DNA of 64,000 nt from Pollenia angustigena (lineage: Eukaryota > Arthropoda > Insecta > Diptera > Polleniidae): the NCBI GenBank assembly GCA_930367215.1, contig OV884059.1, forward strand, positions 152,704,511-152,768,510, written 5' to 3'. The position numbers and the translations under genes are program-made. The notes beneath the pieces are model-generated. The model was given only the letters and a program-made list of their open reading frames with translations. It did not search any database and was not told the DNA's origin. Below, in pieces: positions 22,030 to 33,962 of the stretch; within the stretch, counting starts at the first letter, position 1; every line of letters begins with the position of its first letter.

Positions 22030-24300
22030 TTGTATGAGCAATCTTGTTATTATACACTGCGTTAATATACCCGTTTTTTGTGTATGAGTTATAGTGTTAT
22101 TATACACTATTATCGTTTGTCGTTTTTCATTTATGACCAATCGTGTTTTTTTACACTTCGTTAAAATTTTCGTTTTGCATTATGAACAATCGTGTTATTA
22201 AACACTTCGTTGAAATTGTCGTTTGTCGTGTATGAGCAATCGTGCTTTACAATTCATTATTATTATCGTTTTTCACATTAACCAATCGTATTTTTTTACA
22301 CTTCGTTGATATTTTCGTTTTGCATTGTGACCAATCATTATACACTTAGTTGAAATTCTCGTTTGTCGTGTATGAGCAATCGTGCTTTACACTTCGTTAA
22401 TATTATCGTTTTTCGTCTATGGCCAATCGTGTTATTATATAATTAATTAATATTCTCGTGTTTCATGTATGACCAATCGTGTTTTTATACACTTCGTTTG
22501 AGCAATCTTGTTATTATACACTTCGTTAATATTCTCGTTTTTCATGTATGGCTAATCGTGTTTTTATACAATTCGTTAATATTTTCGTTTTTCAATATGA
22601 CCAATCGTGTTATTATACACTTCGTTAAAATTCTCGTTTTCGTGTATGAGCAATCGTGCTTTGCACTTCGTTAATATTATCGTTTTTCGTCTATGGCCAA
22701 TCATGTTATTATATAATTAATTAATATTCTCGTGTTTCATGTATGACCAATCGGGTTTTTATACAATTCGTTTGAGCAATCGTGTTATTATACACTTCGT
22801 TAAAATTCTCGATTTCGTGTATGAGGAATCGTGTTATGCAGCTCGTTAATATTCTCGGTTTTCCTTCATGACCAGAGTTGTCAGATTTTTTTGAGCTCCA
22901 TCGCCAAACCGGATGTCAGAAATCGCCAAAAATCGTCAAACGCTAATTTTGTTCAGTTTTCGTATTTTTTTTTTTTTAATTAAATTTTGCATACAAAAAA
23001 CCTAATATTTCAGTCATAAATCGCAAAAAACTTAGAAGTTTTTTTTTTTTTTAAATAACATAAAATGGAGTGAATAAAAAATTCACTTAAAATGTTAAAA
23101 AGACAAAAATCATGTGAACAAAGTTGGCAGATTTTTTTTAACTTAGTAATAATAACAATAAATGGCACACTGCTAAAAAAATCGTTGAAATAATATAAAT
23201 GGTAAAACTAGCCAAGTAAATCGCCAGTTATATAAAAGTCGCCGAAAACTTCGCTAGTCGCCAAATGGAAAATCCCATCGCCAAACACGTTTCAAAATCG
23301 CCACGTTTGGCGAGAAATCGCCATGTCTGACAGCCCTGTCTATGACCAATCGTATTAATATATAATTCATTAAAATTCTCGTTTTCATAAATGACCAATC
23401 GTGATTGTATACACTTCGGTTATCTCTCGTTTTTCATGTATGAGCAATCGTTTTATTAAAAACTTCGTTAATATTTTCGTTTTTATATATGACTATTCGT
23501 GTTTTTATACACTTCATCTTCGTTTTACATCGTGTTATTATATACGTTTGTGATACACTTCGGCTATGTGCTCGTTTTTCATATATAGCCAATCGTGTTA
23601 TTATACACTTCGTTTATATATTCGTTTTTCATTATGATCAATCCTGTTATTATACACTTCGTGTATATTCTCGATTACATATATGAGCAATCGTGTTATT
23701 ATACACTTCTTTAAAATTTTCGTTTTTCGTGTATAAGCAATCGTGTTTCTCGTTTTTTCATGAATGAGTAATCTTATTATTATACACTTCCCTAATTTTC
23801 TCTTTTTATATGTATGAGCAATCGTGTTATTATAAACTTCGTTAATATACTAGTCTTTCGTGTATGAATGATCGTGTTATTATACACTTCGTTAATTTTC
23901 TCGTTAGTCGTGTATGAGCAATCGTGCTATATACTCGTTAATATTCTCGTTTTTCGTCAATGACCAATCTTGTTATTATATACTTGTATAAATTTTTGTT
24001 TTACATGTACGATCAATCGTGTAATTATACTCTTCGTTAATATTAACGTTTTTCATTATGACCAATCGTGTTATCATACACCTCGTGTATATTCTCGATT
24101 AACATGTATGAGCAATCATGTTATTATACACTTCGTTGAAATTCTCGCTTTTCGTGTGTGAGCAATCGTGTAATACAGTTCGTTAATATTCTCGTTTTTC
24201 GACTATGGCCAATCGTGTTATTAGAGAATTTAAAAATATTTTCGTTTTTCATGTATGAATAATCGTGTTATTAAACATTTCGTTAATATTCTGGCTTTTT
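22030..24300. repeat. ~50-bp satellite array, split by an insertion
   Basis: Unit consensus by eye: caatcgtgttattatacact + tcgttaatattctcgttttt + cgtgtatgac, about 50 bp. Roughly 16 units lie at 22030-22872 and about 19 at 23339-24300. Copies differ by substitutions and by the gac/gagc alternation before 'caatcgtg', with some short units. Repeated frames in it (for example 22465-22674) are artefacts of the array. Confidence 0.9.
22873..23338. mobile_element. hAT-like MITE inserted in the satellite
   Basis: Ends CAGAGTTGTCAGA and TCTGACAGCCCTG. The flanks TTCATGAC (22865-22872) and TCTATGAC (23339-23346) match at 6 of 8, and both belong to the satellite unit. Subterminal 'tcgccaaa'/'ggcgagaaatcgcc' repeats are dense on both sides, as in hAT elements. 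466 bp, non-coding. Confidence 0.8.
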
Positions 24301-24713
24301 ATATACTTATAAAAAAAAGCAATCGCGCACGAAACGATGATAATTTTCCTTCGCCGATTAGACAAAACTGACTTCGTTAACGAAAAAGTTCAATGTTAAG
24401 TAACATAGGTATTAGCTAATAAAACAAATACGAGTGATTTTTTTTGGCCCTTATACTTAGTAACAATTCCAAACGTTTATAACAAGTATTTTTTTCTTTT
24501 GTTGGGCTCTGCCCAGAATTTTTATTTTAATTTATTTCATAAAGCAATTTAAACAAAACGTACAATTCATTGTAATAGTTAATACATATAAGGAAACTTA
24601 AAAGTAGGAATTTCAATTAAAAAACTTAAATATCTATTTCAATATAAAAAAAAAGAAATAAAACTTAAAAACTTTTCCATTTTAAACTCATAGGTATAAA
24701 CTTTAAATAAAAT

Positions 24714-25175
24714 TTAATTTCGTTTGATCATAGGTATAATTCGCTCATACCCTTTGCAACGTAAACGAGCTAAACTCTTATTTAGTACAGTCACTTTCAC
24801 TGCCGGCAAATGTGCCCTCCTGATAACAAACTGATAATGGCGTAAATATTTATTAGGATTTACGACGTAAATACCTTTAAAAAGGTGATCTGCCTCGGGG
24901 CATGTTGAAGAATCAGCGTCGTTTTCCGTTGGTTGATGGTTTCGATTAGAATTTCGTCTTTCCTCGGTCATTTCAACAATTTTTTCGTGATGTTTGCAAC
25001 GCAGACGAGCCAAGTCTTTATTAAGAATCGTTACTTTGATTGACGGTAGATAATCTCTTCGTATTACATATTGATAGTGGCGAACTTTTTTCCTTAGCTT
25101 GGGGATGGTAATGCCAGCAAAAAGCCGTTCTACCTCGTTGGCTGTAGAAGAATCGGGTTGAACTTCGGGTCTCAT
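24714..25175 (-). CDS. Two-repeat 153-residue protein, family unknown
   Basis: An intact minus-strand frame with ATG in context AATAATATG and stop TAA. I do not recognise the family. The protein is two copies of one domain: residues 8-69 and 88-149, offset by exactly 80. In the best 38 residues (32-69 against 112-149) 26 are identical: RHYQYVIRRDYLPSIKVTIL against RHYQFVIRRAHLPAVKVTVL, then LNK.LARLRCK. Each copy is preceded by DSST and LF.GI. The linker (70-87) is polar. No signal peptide or membrane segment is visible; the charge is strongly basic, so nucleic-acid binding is possible (inference). A probable 5'UTR intron lies 100 bp upstream. The substitutions between repeats are mostly conservative, which argues for selection. 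It could be a small host gene or a leftover of a mobile element. Confidence 0.65.
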   Translation of the reverse strand: MRPEVQPDSSTANEVERLFAGITIPKLRKKVRHYQYVIRRDYLPSIKVTILNKDLARLRCKHHEKIVEMTEERRNSNRNHQPTENDADSSTCPEADHLFKGIYVVNPNKYLRHYQFVIRRAHLPAVKVTVLNKSLARLRCKGYERIIPMIKRN

Positions 25176-25276
25176 ATTATTTCGTTCGTGTAAATGTTTA
25201 ATGTTCGTGAAAAAAGATGATCCGAATGTGTAAGATTAATTGACGGTAGGTGTTGTTTTTTTTTCAAATAATTAAT

Positions 25277-25343
25277 CTAGAAAACAAAATTTAAACGTTT
25301 TATTGTTATTACATTTTATAAAAGTTAATTACAATTTTCATAC
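25277..25343 (-). other. Probable 5'UTR intron of the two-repeat gene, 67 nt
   Basis: On the minus strand AAGTAG|GTATGAAAATTG begins and TTTTGTTTTCTAG|ATTAATT ends the segment. A GT-AG pair with a pyrimidine-rich 3' end and 67-nt length fits a short fly intron. It lies ~100 nt before the ATG and inside no frame, so it would be in the leader. Confidence 0.5.
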
Positions 25344-25803
25344 CTACTTAAAATTATTTCATTAGTTTTTCTTTGTTTAACGAATTTATTAACGTTCGTT
25401 GGCTTCACAAAAAGACGAAGCTGGTTTATCAAAGCTCATACTTTAATCATTTACGTAAAATCTCACTTTAAGCGAATGAGAATTCTTAGAAATGTAAGTG
25501 TAAAGATCAGGGTTGCCAACTTAAATGTCTTCCAATAAATTGTTTATAAAAACTACCAATATTAATAAATTTAAAAAAATACACTCACATAAGTATGTAT
25601 GCATGTATGTATATGAATATGTATGTATTTTTCATATAAAGTATAATATTTGCCTGACAAGGTTTTTGATTTATTTTTTATTGCAATTAATAATAATAAA
25701 AACAAAAAATTAACAAAAACATACCTATACAAAAAAATTCATTTAATAACGGTTATTTACTAGAACTTTTACTCATCGCAACAACATACATACATACAAT
25801 TAT

Positions 25804-26362
25804 TAGTGCTGGAAAACTATGGATAGTATTATCGATATTATCGATAGAAAAAATATCCATATCGATATTATTATTTAAAATGCAGCTATGAAAACATGTA
25901 ATACCAGATATAATCACAGTTTTTCGCAGTAAGTTTACTCGCTGTTGATTCGCGCTGAACTACAGCAATGTGCACAAACAAGAAGAATAGCAAGTGGTAT
26001 TGATAGCCCAGCTATGCTTCTTTTCACTGCTTATTAGAGGCTTTATTCAGATATTAAAATTGATTTTTGTTGTTATAAAAATGTAAAACTTTAACAAAAA
26101 AGAAAGTAGATATTTTTAACTGACACCAGCACAATTATTCAAAAACTGTCATCTAACTTGCGAACATAAATACGTCTTATATAAAAAAAAATTTAAAATT
26201 ATGTATGTACTTTTAATAAAGTGATAAAAACTTCGAACAGTAGCCTGATGAAAAATTAGTTAAACTTTTCCTACTCAAGTACACACATTCAGTCGATAGT
26301 AATATCGATAGTGAAATCCTGAACTATCGATAGTTGAAAACATGGATAGTATTCCAGCACTT
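25804..26362 (+). mobile_element. hAT MITE (TAGTGCTGG family) with perfect 8-bp TSD
   Basis: Starts TAGTGCTGGAAAACTATGGA and ends ATGGATAGTATTCCAGCACTT. Flanked by ACAATTAT at 25796-25803 and 26363-26370. Several TATCGATA motifs lie just inside both ends. Internal sequence matches 8496-8825 and, inverted, 38306-39621. 559 bp, non-coding. From 26371 to 27670 I see no supportable feature. Confidence 0.9.
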
Positions 26363-27678
26363 ACAATTATACGCACACAATGTATGAAAATATAACAAAT
26401 AAGAAAACAAACAATAATAAAAAATTTATCACAACGTTTGTTTTAGTCAGTGATGTCAGATTAAGGGATCTATCCTCAAAATTAGGGATTTACGATTTTG
26501 TTGGGGAATTTATTTTTATTTTGGAGATTGTTTTAGGGTTTTTTTCTTATTTTTTATTCTAGTCGGCATTAAAAAAAAAGATCTTTAATTTTTATTTAAT
26601 TTGAAAGATGTTTCACTTGCGAACAATTTCTGTTTTCGTTTTTGTATCATTTTACATTAAAAATGCGCGCTTAACAGCTGTTGATGAATGGTGTATTCGC
26701 AAAATTCCGATAGCAATCCGTGAAATATCAGAAAGCCTAAATTCGTTCATTTAGTTTTTAATTTGGCTTATATTTTTTCAAAAAATTTAAATATGTTTAA
26801 TTTCTAAATGTTTAATTTCTGGGAGATCCGTCAACGCACGAAATTCGGAATTGAAAGTTTCCAATTTCTTTTGTCCATTAATAATTGCAATCACAAAGCA
26901 TACAGAGATGAAAAAAGTGACGCTTTCTAAGAAAGAGAAAGAAAATGTTTTTGGTAGTGAAGTGGCAATGTGTAAAAACAGGCCGCTGCTATCAACACGA
27001 ACTGCGTAATCAAAACAAAAAATGCAAAAAGGGCAGCTTTCGAACAAAGAGACAGAAAAAAACGCAACATTTTCTGGCTAGTGACGCCTCTGTGTGTTCT
27101 GTGATTGCAATACATATGCTATTTTTCTAACTTGTAATATCATTTTCAGGCGTAAAATCGTTAATCATAATTAAAGTTTTATTTTTGAAATTAAATTTGT
27201 TTCTAAGTGTTTCACAAAATTTAAAGTAAATAATTGTTTCGCTACCTTAATACTTTGTTATACATACTATTATCGAAACTATGTAGATAAAACACAACAG
27301 CAACATGAATGAAAAAAAGAACAACAAATTTTGTGAGTGACCTGTATGTTATGATATAAGCATGAATATGTATTAAAAAAAATAGCAACGCTGGAATAAA
27401 TAATAGCTGTGGCATTCAATGTTGTCAACTTTTAAAACTTAACTATTAAATTCCTTGTGAAATCAGCTAACGCAATTTAAATGTTAAGCAATAACATTTT
27501 TTAAGTTGAGTGTACTTAGAGAAGACGTAACAAAAATAATTTGGTTGTGTCATTAAAAGCAAAGAAGATGTGTTTTTTATATCTCAAAAGTTAATTACAG
27601 TAAACGTTTAAGCAGTTCCCACCAAATCTTAATTTTTTAAGACTTACAAACATTACGCTCCAAATATATACTGTAATC

Positions 27679-27882
27679 CAGGGTTTCAAAAACTGCAGTT
27701 AAACCAAAAACTGTCGAACAAACAACAAAAATGTGTGTACAACTTTTCGATTTTTGAATTGGTTCGACAGCGACTGTTTACATTTAATGAATCAGAATTA
27801 AAAGCAACAATTTTTTTTATGGCAAATGAAGAAGTGAAAGAAATGACAGATTTTCTACTTTGACTGCAGTTTTTAAACGCTG
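27679..27882. mobile_element. 204-bp hAT MITE with perfect 8-bp TSD
   Basis: Ends CAGGGTTTCAAAAACTGCAG and CTGCAGTTTTTAAACGCTG. The target duplication CTGTAATC is at 27671-27678 and 27883-27890. The terminus and 8-bp duplication place it in the hAT superfamily. Confidence 0.9.
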
Positions 27883-28421
27883 CTGTAATCCACAAGGGCA
27901 GCCCAATTACAAATCAATTACAGTACTTTTCGCTTATAGTCACATCCTATAGTTGCAACCATAACGTGGACTATGTCGCTAATGTGACTATAAGGCTTAT
28001 TCACATATATGCCACTATGAGGTACATAACCAAATTCGGAAATAATCAAGTTATGTGATTAAAGGAAATACAAAATTCATATAAATTACACTGACATCAG
28101 GCTTATGGTTTTACAACAGAGTTGCATACTGTATAAAAAAATACTTAAAATAATGACAAGATATTTCATAACTGATACCAACGGCAAAAACTAATTTTTT
28201 ACGAGTAGAGAGGTGATGACAAAAATTAATGATTTAATTCAATTTTTCTTTGGATGGATTTTTGATTCGAAGACTAAAAAGAACTTAGTAAATTTTGGTT
28301 ATGTGACTATAACGCCATTAATTTGCTTTACTTTTCTCTTTGACTACTGTTAATAAATGGCATATATGGCAAATGTGCTTATATCGCTAAATTTACTATA
28401 ACCTTAATACTTTATATTAAA

Positions 28422-31400
28422 CTAGCATTTAACCCGCTACTTCGTTAGCGTTTCCTTTTCCTTCGTGGACATATTTGTATGTCAAAGCTTATTTTTCTAG
28501 GTTTAAATTTGTATTTAAATTCTAGCATTTAACCGGCTACTTTGTAATCAGGCCTTTTCTTTCATGAACATATTTATGTTCCAAAGTATGTATATGTTAA
28601 TAGGTTAAAGCAAAATAGTTCCAAGATTTTTTATATCATAGGTTGATATTGACACAGGACTTTGCACCTATAATTTTGTGCTTTTAAGTTCAATATATGA
28701 AATTCAAAAAGTACGAATCGTAGAACACAAAAGCAAATGAAAGAAAGTTAATTTTCCGTATTATCCTTTTTGATACTTTTTTCTCCCCATTTATGGATTA
28801 AAAATTTCAATGTTGTAGTTGGAGCCTATAGTTTAGAACGTTTTGTCATAGGATGAAAAATCTCTGGTGGGCGTGAGGGACTTCGCCAATTGAGCAAAAA
28901 AAAATGTTTGGTTTATAATGAACCGAAAAATGTGTTTTATTATCCCATATTGCCCATAAGATATAGTCCCTTGGGGCAATGATGTCCAGAAAAGTTGTGT
29001 CTCTAAAGTACATACAGTGGTGGCGTGACAAAATATGTACAGGTTTTACGCGTTTACTCCCCAAAAGGACCAAATTTCGAAAAAGTACCAGACACCTGTC
29101 CTCTTATTTTTTTAATGAACAACATTAGGTGTTAAATTTTTTGTATCTCTATTAGTTTTGGATTTTTTAGGTAAGCGAGATCGAGTTGGCGAGAGTCCAG
29201 CCTCCGGTCCAAATGGCAGCTTTTTAGCTTCAGGATCTTAGGATGTGTCATTCAGTTACTTTACAGTTTTATATTATATAGATAGATGGAGAAGAATGTT
29301 GTGAAAAAAGTAACAAAATTAGGAATGATTTTCACACCTTAAACGTTTGAATTTCAAAACAGGTCCAAATCTGTTTTGTATTTTTTAGATAAGCTACGAA
29401 TGTGATAAAATTTTTATTTACCCTTCTACTCCCCAAAAAGTCCGTACCTCACAAAAGTACCAGAAACCTGTCCGTTTATTTTTTTAATGAGCAATAATAA
29501 GTATTAAATTTTTGTATCTCTTTTAGTTAAGGAGATTTGAGGTTAGGGAATTTTTCTAATGAACAACAATAAGTGTTAATGCTTTTCATCTCTTTTAGTT
29601 AAGGAGGTATGAGCTTAGCAGGATCCTTTGGCGAGAGGCCAGCCCATGGTCCAAATGTCAACCTTTTAGTTTCAGACGTTAGGCTCTGCGATGAAAGATT
29701 TGAAAAAATAACAAACATAGGTACAATTTTCATCCCTTAAACGTTCGAATTTCGAAAAAGTGCCAAATATGCATTTGTAGTTATTAGATAAGTTGATAAT
29801 TTTTATTTAGTTTTTATTAAAATGGACGAATTTCGTAAAAGTACCAGACAATTACTTTAACTTAAAATAAATATTAAGTTAAAAAAGTACCGGTTTATAA
29901 AAAAAGTATTAGTTAGAGAACGAAAAAGTTCCAAAAATCCCTCTTACAGATTCTCTTTTACTCAGGACCTTGCAGATTTATTTTATGTTTCTAGATCCAA
30001 TAAATGCGAAAATTGAAAAGGTACCATTTAAAATACAAAATAATATCAAACCCCCTTTACAGATTCTCATTCACTCAGGACCTTGACTGTTTAATTTTAC
30101 CTTTCTAGGTCCAATACTAACGGTAATTCAAAAAGTACCAGTTGGTGAATAAAAAAGTACCAACAAATTCCCTCTTATAGAATCTCATCCACTCAAGACA
30201 TTGCATGTTAAATTTTATGATTCTAGGTTCACTATTTGAGGAAATTCAAAAAGTACCAGTATAAGAACAAAAAGTACCACAAACTTCCCTCTTATAGATT
30301 CTTATCCTCTCATGGCATTGCATCTTGAATTTTATGTTTCTAAGTTAATTAATGACGGATATTGAAAAAGTACCAGCTTAAAAACCAAAAAGTACCAATA
30401 AGCTCTTTTAGAGATTCTCATTCATTCACGACCTTGCAGGATAAATTTTATGTTCGTAAGACCAATATTAGCGAAAATTTAAAAAAAGTGCCAGTTTAAA
30501 TCGAAAAAGTACCAAAAAGATCCACCTACAGATTGTCATTCACTCAATACCTTGCATGTTTAATTTCATGTTTTTACGTCCAATACTAATGGAAATTCAA
30601 AAAGTACCAGCTAACGAATAAAAAAGTACCAATAAGATCCCACTAAACGATTCTCATTTAAACAGGATCGTGCATGTTTAATTTTATGTTTCTAGGTCCA
30701 ATACTGGCGGAAATTCAAAAAGTACCAGTAAATGAACAAAAAGTACAAAAAACTTCCTTCTTATGGATTCTTATCCACTCAGGACCTTGCATGTTAAATT
30801 ATATCTTTCTAGGTCCAATACCAACGGAAATTCAAAAAGTACCAATCAAAGAATAAAAAAGTACCAAAAAGTTCATTCTTATAGATTCTCATCCACCCAG
30901 GACATTGCATATTGAATTTTATGTTTCTAGGTCCAATACTAACGGAAATTCAAAAAGTACCGGTTAAAGAACAAAAAGTACCAAAAACTTTCCTCTTATA
31001 GAATCTTATCTACTTAGGGCATTGTATCTTAAATTTTATGTTTCTAAGTCCAATAGTAACGGTTATTCAAAAAGTACCAGTTTAATAACTAAGAAGTACC
31101 AATAAGCGCTTTTAGAGATTCTCATTCACTCAGGACTATGCAGGTTTAATTTTATGTTCATTAGACCAACATTAGCGAAAATTTAAAAAAAGGACCAGTT
31201 AAATAACGATAAAGTACCAAAAAAATCTCTCGTACAGATTGTACTTCACTCAAGACCTTCCATGTTTAATTTTATGTTTCTAGGTCCAATACTAACGGAA
31301 ATTGAAAAAGTACCAGCTACCGAATAAAAAAGTACCAATGAGATCCCTCTTATGGATTCTTATCCACTCAGGACCTTGCATTTTTAATTTTATGTTTCTA

Positions 31401-32267
31401 GGTCCAATACTGACGGAAATTCAAAAAGTACCAGTAAATGAACAAAAAAGTACCAACAACTTCCCTCTTCCAATACTAAAGGAAATTCAAAAAGTACCAG
31501 TTAAAGAACAAAAAAGTACCAAAAAGTTCCGTCATAGATTCTTATCCACTCACGACATTGCATGTTGAATCTTATGTTTTTAGGTCCAACATAACGATAA
31601 TTTAAAAAATACCAAAAAGTTAAGTAAAATATCAAATTTCTCGTATTTCCCCTTTTTGGTACTATTTTCCCCCCATTAAAGTATAAAAAATTTCAGTATA
31701 ATAGTGGCAGCCCATAATTTAGTACGAATATTTCAATAAATGGAGAAAAATGTTTTTTAAAAAAAGTACCAAAAATAGTTACGATTTTTACCCCTTAAAT
31801 GTTCGAATTTCGAAAAAGTACCAAATTTAAATTCGTATATTTTTGTTAGGTTTCGAATGTGGTATTAACTTTGTTTCTATGTTTATTGGTTCAAAAGATA
31901 GATGGGGTGTCAAAAAAGTACTAAAATTCAGATATTACCCGTTTACTCCCAAATAGGGCCGAATTTCAAAAAAGTACCAGACACCTGTCCGCTTATTTTT
32001 CTAAAGAACAACGATAGGTATTAAATTTTTTTTGTATCTCTTTTAGTTTTGGAGATATAAGGTTACCGCATTTTCCCGTTTTTACCCTTTTTTACCCCCT
32101 AAACATTTGAATTTCGAAAAATCCCGTCTTAGTGGATCGATTTGGGGACTGACCAATCTCTGGTCTAAATTTCAAGTGTCTAGCTTCAGGCGTTTAGGCT
32201 GTGCGATGATGAATCAGTGAGTCAGTGTGTCAGTGAGTCAGTAACGTTACAATTTTATATATATAGA
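28422..32267 (-). mobile_element. Helitron A, 3.8 kb, with minisatellite core
   Basis: Minus orientation: 5' TCTATATATATAAAATTGTA at 32267 and 3' ...GGGTTAAATGCTAG at 28422, followed by host T (plus-strand A at 28421). A second, shorter Helitron-like copy (CTAG at 28522, 5' end near 29286) lies inside its 3' part. There is no helicase frame, so it is non-autonomous. 'cagtgagtcagtgtgtcagt' lies near the 5' end. Confidence 0.8.
29880..31620. repeat. ~118-bp tandem array inside Helitron A
   Basis: The unit contains 'ttttatgtttctaggtccaa', 'tac.aacggaaattcaaaaa', 'gtaccag', 'gaacaaaaaagtacca' and 'cttatagattctcatccact', then 'caggaccttgcatgtt'. Spacing of 'ggtccaatac' is 106-122 bp across about 14 units. 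Isolated 'aaaaagtaccag' and 'cagacacctgtcc' motifs continue outside on both sides. The frames at 30674-30856 and 31302-31568 are array artefacts. Confidence 0.85.
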
Positions 32268-33962
32268 CTAGCTTAACCCGGTGCGCTTCGCTACACTGCT
32301 TTAACCACTTCTTCAGTTGAGAGATATTTAATATATGCATCCTATTGAATGTTTTTCCCCTGCGCATTCCCGCTTTATTTTTATTTTCAAAAGTGTAGTA
32401 TACCATAGGAGTGACTTCTACTAAGTTTGAACATTCTTACTTTAACAGTTCTTAAGATATGCGATATTTAACATTGGCGTCCTATGGGGGTTTCAATTTT
32501 GGGGCTCAGATGATCCTACTACCAAAAGTTCAACAAATTGCTTGCAGCGGCTCTTATTAATAATGCTATCTATGAGTGGTACTGCTCCTCCTCTGGCTAC
32601 CCCGCCCATTTCTATATTGACATTTATAGTTTACCATAATAGAAGCTTTAACCACGTTTGAAGACTCTGCCTTCAATAGTTCTTAAGTTGAGCGATATTG
32701 AATATATGCATCCTATGGAAGATATTTCCCCCTGCGCATACTCGCTTTATTTCTGTTTTCAAAAGTGTAGTATACCATAACTGTGACTTCTACAAAGTTT
32801 GAACATTCTCACTATAACAGTTTTTAAGATATCCGATATTAAACATTGGCGTCCTATGGGGGTTAACACTTCCCCCGCTGCTATTTTGTTTCAATTTTGG
32901 GGCTCAGCAGATCCTACTACCAAAAGTTCAACAAATTGCTTGCAGCGGCTCTTCATTACATTTCTATCTATGAGGGGAACTGCTCCTCCTCTGTCTACCC
33001 CGCCCATTACTATATTGAAATTTAAAGTTTGCCATAATAGTAGTTTTAACTACGTTTGAAGACCCTCCCTTTAATAGTTCTTCAGTTGAGCGATATTTAA
33101 TGTATGGATCCTATAGGAGGTATTTCCCCCCCTGCACCTATCCGCTTTATTTTTATTTTCAATAGTGTAGTATACCATATGAGTGACTTTTACAAAGTTT
33201 GAACATTCTCACTATAACAGTTCTTAAGATATGCGATATTAAACATTGGCGTCCTATGGGGAAAACCACTTCCCCCGCTGCTACTTTATTTCAATTTCGG
33301 GGCTCAGAAGATCATACTACCAAAAGTTGAACAAAATGCGTACAATGGCTCTTATTAATATTTCTATCTATGAGGGGTACTGCTCCTCCCCTGTCTCTCC
33401 CGCCCATTTTTATATTGAAATTTATAGTTTACTATAATAGTAGCTTTAACCACGTTTGAAGGCTCTCCCTTTAATAGTTCTTCAGTTGAGCGATATTTAA
33501 TGTATGCATCCTATGAGAGGTATTTCCCCCCTGCGCCTACCCGCTTTATTTTTATTTTCAAAAGTGTAGTATACCATAAGAGTGACTTCTAGAAAGTTTG
33601 AACATTCTCACTATTACAGTTCTTAAGATATGCGATGTTAAACATTGGTGTCCTATGGGGGATTCCAATACCCCCGCTGCTATTTTATTTCAATTTCGGG
33701 GCTCAGAAGATCCTACTACAAAAGTTCAGCAAAATGCGTCCAGCGGCTCTTAAGATATGCGATAATTAATATTGGCATTCTATGGGGGGTACCAATTCCC
33801 CTGCCCCTATCGAAAAAATAAGTAGCCTATTTTATTTTTAGGGCTGACGTGATGTTACTGTAAAAATTTCAGGAAAATCGGTTCAGTAGTTTCGGAGTCT
33901 ATAAGCCAACAAACAAACAAACAAACACACATACAAACATTTTTCATTTTTATATATATAGA
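32268..33962 (-). mobile_element. Helitron B, abutting Helitron A
   Basis: Minus orientation: 5' A|TCTATATATATAAAAATGAA at 33962; 3' ...CGGGTTAAGCTAG at 32268, with nothing between it and the TC of Helitron A. The 5' portion reads 'ccgaaactactgaaccgatt', typical of non-autonomous Helitrons. It is filled by an internal tandem array. Confidence 0.85.
32313..33760. repeat. ~370-400-bp tandem units inside Helitron B
   Basis: The phrase 'gttgagcgatattta' starts units near 32318, 32690, 33086 and 33488, giving periods of about 370-400 bp. Each unit carries 'tatttccccctgcgc', 'agtgtagtataccata', 'cagttcttaagatatgcgat' and 'ggggctcag.agatc.tact'. The last unit is incomplete. Confidence 0.85.

Noticed and set aside
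22465..24161. Several reading frames of 60-70 codons with recurring VIIHFV/DQSCYYTLR peptides
   Set aside because: They are translations of the 50-bp satellite; the frame changes with unit length and there is no start or splice context.
29100..31568. Repeated frames reading FMFLGPIL.EIQKVPV.EQK
   Set aside because: They come from the ~118-bp array inside Helitron A; stop codons and frame shifts alternate between units.
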